From contig JAGTJL010000025.1 of the NCBI GenBank assembly GCA_020746875.1, positions 310,001 to 374,000 of the forward strand: a DNA stretch of 64,000 nucleotides, given 5' to 3'. Below the pieces are notes generated by a model. It ran no database searches and was not told the DNA's origin. It worked only from the letters and a program-made list of their open reading frames with translations. The position numbers and the translations under genes were made by a program. Positions within the stretch are counted from its first letter, which is position 1. Each line of letters starts with the position of its first letter. Source of the DNA: Rhexocercosporidium sp. MPI-PUGE-AT-0058. Taxonomy: Eukaryota > Ascomycota > Leotiomycetes > Helotiales. This document shows positions 1 to 8,903 of the stretch, piece after piece.

Positions 1-1811
1 GGTCCATAATCGACATCCGGCTTGATGTGTTTCGTCTCGTGAAGTGAGAGCTTCTTTGCCAATATCGTATCCAGGTCCAGTTCTTCAATATCATCATCTT
101 CGTCACCATCCCAACCTCGTTCGAATTTTAGAAAGTTCTCTCGCTCGTTCCATAATTGTCGCATGGCTCTCGTCATTCGCATTCGCTTTGCAAACAAAGC
201 TCCAGCTTCGAGGATAGACTTTGGTATGTCACTCCCCTCCCATTTCCGCCCAACTAGAAGTTCCTGTAGACCGGCTGCACCTTTGCCACCAGCACTATTG
301 CTAGTACTGTCTAGTGGTGGGTACATGAAGGGAAAGTTCTGGTTGGTTTGGTAGTTCTGCTTCTTGCCTGCTTTCCCTCCTACTGGGGGTGATGGAGGAG
401 GTGAAGGTGCAGGAGTTGCGATGTGTACGGGCTGATGCAGAATTGATGCCCCACTGCTATTGACGTTCATCGGCGGAGGTATGATTCCATTGGCACCATT
501 TGCTCTGCTGGGTCGATTCGGAAGCGGTGGTAGGATTGAATTGTTATCGGGCTCGAGGGGAAGGAGGGGTGGTGGTGGGGTATATGCGGGGTACTTTGAC
601 GTGATTTCCTGGCGGAAAATGTGATAATCCAGAGGTGAAGCTGTGATGAGCTTTCCACCTTCGCCATTGACATGCCTCAGCTCACTGGTAGCACTCTTGA
701 CATCCTCAATCTCAACACTACCCCCAAAAACAAGCAGAATCGACTTCCAAAAGAGCAGAAATATCTGAATAAATTAGACTTGAAGCGGGGGGGGGGGGGG
801 GGGGGGGGGGGGGGAGTGAAGTAGGAAGGACCAACTCTAGTCTGTGGCAACTCATTTGCTTCGTCCCATCGAAGTCTAGCCGTGATCTTGACGAGATAGT
901 CAACCAAATTCAGCTCGACTGGAGATGTTAGCTGCAACCGCCCCGTGGAAAGAAGCAGAACCTACGAATTTGCTCCCGAGCAGATGCCAAACCAACAGGG
1001 TCATTGCGAATCCCCTCCACCAAAATATAGACAACAGTTGTGACGTTGTCAAGCTCATCTTGAATGTATGGTATATCCTCGTCCAGCATTTTGTTTTCAC
1101 GGAATTCATCGTCCCAGAGCATCTTGAATGCATTCTGCAAGACCTGGAAGATCAGTGCAATACCTCCAACATTCGATAGAAGCGCAATTCCATGCCTCAT
1201 ATGTTCCAGATGTTTAGGTGTAGCCCTCGTCTTAGATTTTGTGGTCTCTTCCGACTTGCTTCCAGCGGTTTCGTCCCATACTCCCAGGACAATATGTAGA
1301 ACCGTCTGCAGACTTTTACACCTTCTCCGTAGATCTGTCGCATGCAATCCATTGACTTCCCTCTCAACAAACTGCTGGCGGTCTTGCGATTCAAGCCATG
1401 GTTTGTTTGAGAACTTCCTCCAGCGTCTCTCAAAGGTGTCCCTCGCCCTCTGCAAACGTTTGTATTCCGCATCATTGTAGGAGAACCATTCGTCCAGCTC
1501 CTCCTCGAATGATGCCGCATCTGCGTACGTGAAGGCGTAGGTTGTAGGGTCGACTTTGGGGAACTCGGTCACAATGCGCCGGAGCTGCATCAACGAGAGA
1601 GAATCGTTCGGGTTTGGAGACGGTGGCGGGGAGGTTGATGAGGCGGAGGAGGCGCTGGCTGGTTTCTCTGAAGCTGCGGGCGTCCTACGGGAGTGTTTGT
1701 AGGCTGAGGAGCTGGAAGACCGACATCTGCCAGACCTGTGTCTGCCACGTCGGAGACATCTTTGGAGGTTGGGGTGTCGGGAGGGGTCTTCCCAGCCCAA
1801 AGAGAGGCCAT
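1..1811 (-). CDS. FAR11: Far11/STRIP (N1221-like) STRIPAK subunit, cut by the left window edge
   Basis: Members of this family (yeast Far11, Neurospora HAM-2, Sordaria PRO22, animal STRIP1/2) are scaffold subunits of the STRIPAK phosphatase-kinase complex, used in fungi for cell fusion and development. Minus-strand frames read an N-terminal segment with LRRIVTEFP and FEEELDEWFSYND (about 1480-1590), then PVELNLVDYLVKITARL (about 860-925), and after an intron LLFWKSILLVFGG (about 720-760). A proline-rich low-complexity linker follows and the frame runs off position 1, so the C-terminal part is missing here. The intron at 835..765 (71 nt) contains 28 consecutive G on the plus strand. I chose the ATG at 1811 because its frame (MASLWAGKTPPDTP) looks protein-like, but it is out of phase with the conserved frame from about 1690 onward and no intron of normal size joins them. 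The junction near 910-945 is also unresolved. Family call firm, exon model approximate. Confidence 0.8.
787..814 (+). repeat. Homopolymer, 28 G, in a FAR11 intron
   Basis: Lies within the 71-nt intron 835..765 of the FAR11-like gene, so it reads as a C-tract in the transcript between the 5' splice site and the branch region. Confidence 0.9.
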
Positions 1812-2381
1812 GATGGAGATTCTTTGGTGTACTCAGGTGAAGATCATCTAATCGTAAGTCATTATCATGGTGGCTTCGAGGATCCGCACGGAAAGCCCTG
1901 AGAGGCAAGTGTGGTGTTTCTGGCGATGTGGATTGAGGTAAAAGTTGAGCCTCGCGGTCGAGGTGGTTGATGCGATTAGAGCGTCGCTTATGATAAGAGC
2001 TTCAAAAAGATCGGATAAGACAGACTTTCGGTGGAGTAAACCTTCAGATGAGCGGAAAAGGCATGAAAGAAACAAAAGCAAGCTGCATTAGACAGGTAGG
2101 GACGTTATCATATCAGAGTATAAATCATTGAGGATTTGTATCGTTTTGTCTTTAGATTACAAGGAAGTAAAGTGGTGGCCGAAGTTTGACACCCAGCATA
2201 GGAGGACATGCCCAAGGAAAACAGCCGATTAATTAGCACTAAGTTGGGATCCACTGAACACAAAAGTTGGCGACCAAAACCTAAAGTTCTCGAAAATAGT
2301 TCCCCGAGCATTGCCTCATGATTATATGAGTGGAGGATAAGTTTTAAAAAGTTAAGAAAAAAGGAAATATAAAAATATTGT
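1812..2381. other. Intergenic, FAR11 upstream region
   Basis: No convincing coding frame on either strand. It holds the 5' flank of the FAR11-like gene and the tail of the tRNA unit. The T-runs at 2372-2350 (read on the minus strand) lie just past the tRNA 3' end and could stop RNA polymerase III. Confidence 0.6.
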
Positions 2382-2535
2382 TTCCGGAACGGGGAATTGA
2401 ACCCCGGTCTCCTGCGACCAAATTTACTGTTCATTGAACAGATCATGAGAGGCAGAAATGCTAGCCCTGTGAGTTCATTAGCATTTTTTTTTTCTATCAG
2501 AGTGAATGAGGGAACTTACACTACACCATTCCGGA
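2382..2535 (-). tRNA. tRNA-Glu (anticodon CTC) with an anticodon-loop intron and a D-loop insertion
   Basis: The acceptor stem is perfect: TCCGGAA at 2535-2529 pairs with TTCCGGA at 2389-2383, discriminator A at 2382. The T-stem CGGGG/CCCCG closes a TTCAATT loop (2406-2390) that serves as the B box. The anticodon stem TCTGC (2456-2452) pairs with GCAGG (2415-2411); the loop starts CTCTCA, so the anticodon is CTC (2449-2447). A canonical-position intron follows base 37 (2445-2417, 29 nt) and contains a CTGTTCA/TGAACAG hairpin. A second insert of 53 nt sits in the D-loop at 2519-2467. It starts GTAAGT, has GCTAATGA near its end and finishes CACAG. Removing both leaves 72 nt, the usual tRNA-Glu length, and restores D-loop AGTGGCTA with the conserved GG. 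Without that removal the D-arm is broken. Confidence 0.85.
2467..2519 (-). other. 53-nt spliceosomal-looking intron inside the tRNA D-loop
   Basis: Read on the minus strand it has a consensus 5' splice site GTAAGT (2519-2514), a branch-like TGCTAATGA, an A-run in the middle and a CACAG 3' site ending at 2467. The branch-to-AG distance of about 11 nt is normal for fungal mRNA introns. Its A-run is in the RNA-like strand, so it would not terminate polymerase III. Known tRNA introns in fungal nuclei lie after base 37; this one does not. Excision is inferred from the restored fold only. Confidence 0.65.
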
Positions 2536-2835
2536 TGATTTTGTTCGATGATATATTTCGATGAACAAAGTCACACTACTACACCAATGTGAGGTGTGAT
2601 GTGCCCGTTTTCCTTATCTCGCTACATGACTAGAACAAAAATCCGTTGGTTAACTTCGGAGGAGGGACGTCGCGGTGGGGGGCTCTGGCAACTTGTTCAG
2701 GAACCCTGAGAATAATTAGCAGCCTTGAAAGAGCATGAACAGGGATTGAAGTTTGATCCGTTGATAACAATTTAATAGACATTTAAAGACCTCCGCCAAT
2801 TTAACAAACACTGCAAAGACTGTATATGCTAAGCT

Positions 2836-3291
2836 TTACACCTCAAAATCGTTCCACCAGCTTGTCTTATCCAGAAGTTGACCCTTTGCATCGAAGAATA
2901 CCCCTTCACTTTTCAACAACCGCAACTTTTCCGTCTGATTGATCCCCGAAGGTGCATCTTGTGGTTCGCCCTTGAACCCTCCAATCGACTAGGCTTGTCA
3001 ACTCGGCTTTCCACAGGATTTTGGTGCGAATAGCTTACCCCGTCTGCACAAATGATACGATGGCAAGGTACTTCTGGAGCAAAAGGATTTCTCCTTAGAG
3101 CTCCACCCACAGCTCGCGGAGAAGAATCGAGAGCTTTTGAGAGCGCAGCATATGACGAGACTTTGCCAGATGGGATTTGTCGGAGAAGATTGTAAACTCG
3201 CTTGAAGATGTCAGTCAGTCCAGGGAGCTCGCTTAGCGCTTTTGGTGAAGAGGGAGCGGGGGAAAACCTCTTGATATTCTGTAACGGCCAT
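2836..3291 (-). CDS. O6-alkylguanine-DNA alkyltransferase (MGMT/Atl) family protein
   Basis: The DNA-binding/active-site domain of methylated-DNA-cysteine methyltransferases is clear: RVYNLLRQIPSGKVSSYAAL, then a run ending RRNPFAPEVPCHRII that holds the PCHR acceptor motif (cysteine present, so a transferase rather than a Cys-less Atl is possible). After an intron at 3038..2989 (50 nt, GTAAGC to TAG) the frame resumes as DG-SIGGFKGE and ends FDAKGQLLDKTSWWNDFEV before TAA at 2836. It acts in the nucleus, removing alkyl groups from guanine O6. The start is unsettled: the ATG at 3291 has a good context (CAACATGGC) but its frame stops after 26 codons. The domain frame is open back to about 3400 without an ATG, so an extra intron or exon is needed. 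It is divergent to the Ada-like gene at 3600. Confidence 0.75.
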
Positions 3292-3599
3292 GTTGACGAA
3301 GGAATGCTTTGACGTTCATTACTGACTTGGAGGAAGTCTTTGAATAGCTCTGTTCTGTATTTATACGTTGTGAAGCTGTCATTGCCTTCTAGATTCTAAT
3401 TGGTCAATTCCAGAGCAGCTCGGCTGAGTCATGATTTTTCACCCCGCAATTCTGTAGGACATCCTCATTCGTGCCATCTATCACAAGAAACATGGTCGAG
3501 TCACCAATTTAACATTGCGAATTAAATATTGGAAGGTCTTTGTTCAATCTACCTCTATCGATTCCTCCAGTTCGATAGATATCTATCTGTAGAACAACG
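3292..3599. promoter_or_regulatory. Shared divergent promoter of the two alkylation-repair genes
   Basis: About 310 bp separate the alkyltransferase start and the Ada-like start, so one intergenic region would drive both. A TATA-like TATTTATAC reads at about 3357-3366. In bacteria Ada controls its own operon; whether the Ada-like protein binds here is inference only. Confidence 0.4.
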
Positions 3600-4349
3600 T
3601 TGCATCATTCAATTTCAAAAAATAGAATGACCGCATTCTCAACAACAAACAGCCGCTGGGCAGCTCTCCAGAGCAGAAACTCTCTCGCCGCCAGCGCATT
3701 CATATACAGTGTTATCACGACCAAGATCTACTGTCGACCTACCTGTCCATCACGGCTCGCTCGTCGAGCAAATATCATCTTCCACGACACGCCAGCTGAA
3801 GCTGAGGCAGCCGGCTTTCGCGCGTGCAAACGATGCCGTCCAAACCTGAAAGAGAATGAAGGAGATCCACAGTTTCTGGCGGTTGAGAAGGCGTGTGATT
3901 TGATTATGAAGGAGGGAAGTGGAGGAGTCAAGTGGAGCGTCAAAAGTCTGGCGAAAGAAGTGGGATTGACGGAGAGTCATTTCTGTCGGGTTTTCAAGAA
4001 GGTCATGGGGATGACTATCGGAGAGTACAGAATCAAGGTCAAGATTCGAGGCGGGGACCCGAGGGATCAGGGCTCCAATAACAATGACGGTCTGGAGCTG
4101 GAATTGCAACATTCGATCGTTTTATTCAACGAGCAGTCGACCCGGGACCTTTGTCCTCCAGAGCTTGTACAAGACTGGCATAACTTTAGTGGCTTACATA
4201 CCCCAGAAGACTACATTCCTGATACACCTGCTCTCGAAGTCACGAATATATACCACTACGATTTCGGCTTTGCAGATACCGTTGAAGTTTCGGGCGACTG
4301 CTTTCAATTTGTCGATTTCAACCCTCCGTGGGAAGCAGGGTTTAGTTAA
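3600..4349 (+). CDS. Ada N-terminal metal-binding domain plus AraC-type HTH protein
   Basis: The first ~90 residues match the Ada metal-binding domain: IYCRPTCPSR supplies the first two cysteines and FRACKRCRP the second two, the four zinc ligands, one of which takes methyl from DNA phosphotriesters in E. coli Ada. An AraC-like helix-turn-helix follows at about residues 110-150 (VKSLAKEVGLTESHFCRVFK). No alkyltransferase domain is fused on; that activity sits in the divergent neighbour at 2836-3291. The C-terminal ~100 residues are unrecognised. Likely role is phosphotriester repair and transcription activation after alkylation damage. The ATG at 3600 gives 249 residues; the ATG at 3627 is an equally possible start. 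Single exon as drawn; an intron before the C-terminal tail cannot be excluded. Confidence 0.82.
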   Translation: MHHSISKNRMTAFSTTNSRWAALQSRNSLAASAFIYSVITTKIYCRPTCPSRLARRANIIFHDTPAEAEAAGFRACKRCRPNLKENEGDPQFLAVEKACDLIMKEGSGGVKWSVKSLAKEVGLTESHFCRVFKKVMGMTIGEYRIKVKIRGGDPRDQGSNNNDGLELELQHSIVLFNEQSTRDLCPPELVQDWHNFSGLHTPEDYIPDTPALEVTNIYHYDFGFADTVEVSGDCFQFVDFNPPWEAGFS

Positions 4350-4436
4350 GAGGAAGTCGTTTGAATATCTTTATGTGTATGAAGATATCTTTTGGGCATT
4401 AATTAAATACATGGTCTGAGACTTTCAAAACGGGGA

Positions 4437-6287
4437 TCAGACCTCATTGCTAGGATACCTGAAATCTTTCGTCCCCTCAAAATCTTCCTTGATGGCTCTA
4501 ACGCTCACAAATCGGCTCAAGACGTTAACAGATCCCACTTTATCATTCGTACCACTGCCTCTCATGCCTCCAAACGGTTGCTGTCCAACCACGCTTCCTG
4601 AACTCTTAGTGTTAATATAGAAGTTCCCAGCAGAGTGTCGGAGCTCCTTCTCAGCGAACGCAATGGCTTCAACATCCCTTGCAAAAATGCTACCCGTCAA
4701 CGCATATCGGGTCGTGGTGTCGATAAGCTTCGGCATGATCTCCCACTCTGGGTCAGGATAGACATAGATGGCGAAAAGAGGACCAAAGAGTTCCTTCTTC
4801 ATAATCTCATGTTGTGGATCAGATGTCTGGTAAATCGTGGGGCGGATGAAAAATCCGACATCTTTGTCAACTTGTCCACCAGCAAGGAGTGTTAATTTCG
4901 GGTCTTCCTTCGCAGCTTCGATGAATGAAGCAATTCGATCAAAAGCTTCTTCATGAATGACAGGATTAACAAAGTTCTCAAATTGCTCTGGAGGGCCAAC
5001 ATTGATACTCTCGGTCTTCTCGAGGAGATCGTTCTTGAACTCGGGCCAGATGGATTCGGGAACGTAGACTCGAGACGGCGCTGAACACTTCTGGCCTTGA
5101 AATTCAAAGGCACCTCGGATGGTACTGTTGACGGCATTCTCAATATCGGCACTCCTATGTATTAGATGAAAATTCTTCCCGCCTGTCTCTCCAACAATGC
5201 GGGGATAATTTAGGAACCTGTCTTCGCCCGTCGCCACCCCAATTTTAGCAATCAGTGACTTGAAGACGGCAGTTGACCCTGTGAAATTTAGAGCAGCAAA
5301 GTCCGAGCTTTCAAGTACAGCTGTAGTTACTTCCTCAGCATCTCCAGGGACGAACTGAACAACGTCTTGAGGAAGACCGGCTTCGAGAAGGATTTGGTGG
5401 AGGAGCCAAGAACTGTGGAGAGCTGACAGAGACGGCTTCCAGAGGACAACGTTTCCAATCAATAGAGGTCCGTAGGCTAGGGTTGCAGCTAAGGCTGTGA
5501 AGTTGAAGGGCGAGATTGAGTACACGAATCCTTCGAGCGGACGATATTCAAGACGATTCCACTGGCATAAATCAGCTCGTGCTTCCAAGACCATGTGTTT
5601 TGTGGTTTATGTTACCATCCCAGCAGGATTGACAGCAGGTTGCGTCTTGAACATCTCCATAGCGCATTGCACATTGAATCTGTTCTCAAGATCAGCTATG
5701 GTCCACAGCCGACTTAGAAGCTTTCTTTCTCTCACCGAAGCAAATCACATGTCTCGGCGACGACATCTATCTCTGCCTGCCAGATGTTCTTCCCTTGACC
5801 CATCATCACAGCAGCTATCAAATCAGATCTGTATTTCCCTCTTACCAGCTCCGCAGCTCGTAGGAAAATGGCTGCGCGATGCTCAAAAGGCATATTCTCC
5901 CAGGAGGACTTAGCTGCCAAGGCAGAAGCAATGGCACTCTTGACATCGGACGCCGTAGCAGGAGTCCACTCAGCGATCACTTCTACATGGCGAGAAGGGT
6001 TGATTTGGGTCAAGATATCGGACTTAGAAAGCTGCGAGCTGTCAATAATTGTCGCAAGTTCGGGAGCATGTCTGTACCTCATGGGAACCGATCTTGAGAG
6101 GAATTCGGACTGGAAGCTTGGCTTTGAGGTCTTGTAAGGCTTTTAAAATGCCGTCCCTTTCGGGTGAGTCCTTCGCATACGTGGGCTGTGAATTAGGTCA
6201 GCATCTACCTTACTTCGGGCGTGCAAGTCCTGTGGCGGGCATCGTTCGTACCGATGGTTCATTCACAAAGTGTGGTTTTGAATACAT
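4437..6287 (-). CDS. PUT2: Delta-1-pyrroline-5-carboxylate dehydrogenase (P5CDH), five exons
   Basis: This mitochondrial-type aldehyde dehydrogenase oxidises P5C/glutamate semialdehyde to glutamate with NAD, the second step of proline breakdown. Exons (minus): 6287-6252, 6185-6078, 6022-5736, 5679-5616, 5561-4437; the introns of 54-66 nt are all GT-AG. The joined protein is about 539 residues, close to the family's usual ~550. It begins MYSKPHFVNEPS, then YAKDSPERDGILKALQDL. It carries the FNFTALAATLAYGP segment, the catalytic glutamate in IVGETGGKNFH, the catalytic cysteine in FEFQGQKCSAPSRVYVPES, and QPFGGMRGSGTNDK near the end. The N-terminus is short with no obvious transit peptide, so a missed upstream exon or a cytosolic enzyme is possible. 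The partner enzyme, proline dehydrogenase, lies at 46.2-47.7 kb. Confidence 0.92.
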
Positions 6288-7405
6288 AGACAGGCAGCGC
6301 CGGCGAACTATCTTTGGCCCATTGCAACAGACGGCATAAGATAACTGAGACGTTCGCCTCGAGCCACGAGAGCTCAATTTTATCGACATGACGATGTTGT
6401 AGGCGGGAGCAGTTCAAGTATCCGGCCTGAGCATTATATTCACGTCCCAAGAAAAACACCGAGAGCTTCCTTTTACCATGATACAATGAATCCTATTTCG
6501 CTACGAGGACCATTGGACGCCGGAGCGAGAATGTCATGACCCAAGTGTTGTGCAGCTGCAAGATAATGCGAGTGCGGGATCGAAAGCCGAAAGTAACATC
6601 GCCCCCACCTTCGCATTTTGCTAGCTCCGATGTCGTCGATGTCATAGATAGCGGGGACTCTGCTTTCTCACAGGTATCGCAGTGTATCGCCGCTCCACCG
6701 TCTTGCTCATGAGCTAATAGGGTTGGTTTGGTAATTCTCCTTCCTTTCACGTGAGTTGGCAGCAAAATATAACTGCGCAGCATCTGGTATTTTGGAGAAT
6801 TTGAGGCCCAATCCAAAGAATAGGATTAAGAAACTGATCTCATTGGAATTATTGCAACGGTGTGGCACTGAGCAAGACCCCTGTTTGAAAAAGCAGATCG
6901 TTTCGACTTCGCTAGACAAGTCCGTGGTCCTGTTCGACTGATCAAGCAAATACATTATGCCAGTATCACAGGCATGCCATGCTTAATCTAATGATTATAT
7001 GAAAGAATATCGATAGAGTTCTCTTGACGAGGCTCTTGCCAAGGTGCAAGGATTTGGGCTATTTGGTGATATTAAAAGCTTTCAACGGTGGCATACCAAT
7101 GCAACGGAAACATCATCCTGTTCTTAAAAAAACCGGCTTTGAGTTCCGCCTAAGGGAGTCACAGTATCGAAGAATGAATAGTAAGCGTCGTTCTTTGCAT
7201 ACTAGACGCAAGCTCAAAGGGGTCAGAGGTGTCGGCTTTCTGCATCAGCACTAGCAGACCTCACGTAACAAAATCCGGCATGCTGTCACTCCCTTCCAAA
7301 GAGAGATCTGTCTTCGAGATGACAGCTCAATAGTACTTTATCCAAGAATTTCTAGTCGCTCTTTGTTCTAGAAAGTCATTCGTGTCCAAAGCATCATCTC
7401 GCACC
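6288..7405. other. Intergenic between P5CDH and RidA genes
   Basis: I find no frame with family resemblance or a plausible intron chain; short open frames on both strands look random. It should hold the P5CDH promoter on the left and the RidA promoter on the right. Confidence 0.55.
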
Positions 7406-8008
7406 ATGTCGTCTGCTATAATCCCAATTTTTACAAAGGAGGGTGTTCCTCGTAAGTTTAAACACGCCACCACTGCTCATAGTCATGAACTGATACAGAG
7501 AGTAGCAATTGGACCTTATGTAAGACCTACAATCTACAGAGCATGGTCGTAGCAAAGCCTAATAAGTCGCCAGTCTCAAGCAGTCAAAGCACAAGGCTTA
7601 GTCTGGGTCTCAGGCCAAATGGCCGCGGACAACATGGGAGAATTGATTGCCGGCACCGTTGCAGAAAAGGCACATCAAATCTGCAACAACGCTAAAGTAG
7701 TTTTGGAAGCTGCTGGCTCGGGATTGGACAAAGTCGTGAAAGTGACGGTATGATTTCACCCGATAGCACGTGACGGCGCCGATGGGCTTCTAATAAGCAT
7801 TGCTCTGGTTGCAACGATGGCTATATATATGTTCACGAGACTAGTACTGACATAGCAACAGATTTTCTTTGCAGATTTGGACGACTTTGGGGAGTTCAAT
7901 CAGGTTTATGCCGAGTACTTTCCACACAAGCCAGCTAGGAGTAGTCTTGAGGCAAAGAGATTGCCTGCTGGCGTGACGCTGGAAATGGAACTAGTTGCGC
8001 TAGCATAG
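7406..8008 (+). CDS. RidA/YjgF/YER057c/UK114 family enamine/imine deaminase
   Basis: RidA proteins hydrolyse reactive 2-aminoacrylate and related enamines in the cytosol or mitochondrion. Four exons: 7406-7451, 7499-7519, 7574-7747, 7862-8008; the introns are 47, 54 and 114 nt, all GT-AG. The joined protein is about 129 residues, normal for the family. It reads IGPYSQAVKAQGLVWVSGQ in the N-terminal half, then VAEKAHQICNNAKVVLEAAGSGLDKVVK, IFFADLDDFGEFNQVYAEYF, and ends ARSSLEAKRLPAGVTLEMELVALA. The conserved arginine (KPARSS) and the C-terminal VEIE-like stretch are present. The ATG sits in GCACCATGTC. No single frame in this segment is long, so simple ORF calling misses the gene. The 3' site of intron 1 could also be two or four bases downstream; 7498 keeps the frame. 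Confidence 0.88.
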
Positions 8009-8903
8009 ATGGAACATCTATTATATTCTGACTTTATTGACGTTTGAGTGTCTCAATCCTAAAAAGAAAAACCCGGTGCAGGTTCTCCAAAGCAGGAGCG
8101 AGCATCCACAGCATTGGCCAACTTCCCAAGTCAGCAGAACACTTGTCACGACCCGTCTATAGGCATAGACATTTCACTTAAATCCCGTGTTATAGATCCT
8201 GCAGCCGCTAGCAGTCAACACCCCTAGGCCCACGTCTCGGGCGCCTTAGCGCGCGGGTCCTTCGTTCTCAAGCGAGTCCATGAGCGAGCCAACAAAAACA
8301 CTCGCTTCGTGTCCAGCACGAATTTGTTTTTGTGTAAGCGAGTTTCATATCGTCCCAAAGATAATTTGCCGCGCCGCATGCACTAATGGAGCTGCCAATG
8401 ACCTGCACTAGGCCATGGCTAACAAGCGCTCGTAATGGAGAGAGCACCAGCCTCGAGTCTCAAATCGCCGCAGGGCTTCGGGGCTGGCCGCGTAAGCGCC
8501 TTTTGATGTGTTTCACTACATCGATGGAGGGGTACTGGTAGGGCTGACCCGCGGTGACGGTGAATGTGGTCATGGATTGTCAGCTTCCACCCTGAGCATT
8601 TTTCAAGTGAGAGCAAACTCCGCGGTAGAATGGCTGACTTACAGCATTTTGGGAAGATAAACTTTTAGGAACTCGCCAGATCAAGAAGCACAAAATGTGA
8701 TGACCTGACAGAATTTAGTAGCAGTGTGTATTGGAAGCGATTTGATTGGACCAGTGGGTATCCGACTTTAGAGAGAAAAAGAAATTCATGAGCATTAAGG
8801 TCATTTCAATCATGTACAGAAAATTCCACCCATATGCCGACGCCATCCATTCCTATCTATCAACCTTCAGCCCAACTCAGCCCCGCATTGAAGATATTTT
8901 TGA
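8009..8903. other. Intergenic, nothing recognised
   Basis: A GC-rich patch around 8205-8290 includes short self-complementary stretches (CTCGGGCGCCTTAGCGCGCGGG) but no coding frame, tRNA fold or known motif that I can support. Confidence 0.5.

Noticed and set aside
677..937. Minus-strand frame with a proline run
   Set aside because: The proline run is the 28-G tract read through; it lies in an intron of the FAR11-like gene. Only the part before the splice site is coding.
8200..8300. Possible structured RNA in a GC-rich patch
   Set aside because: Short complementary stretches exist but no tRNA, snRNA or snoRNA hallmark could be identified.
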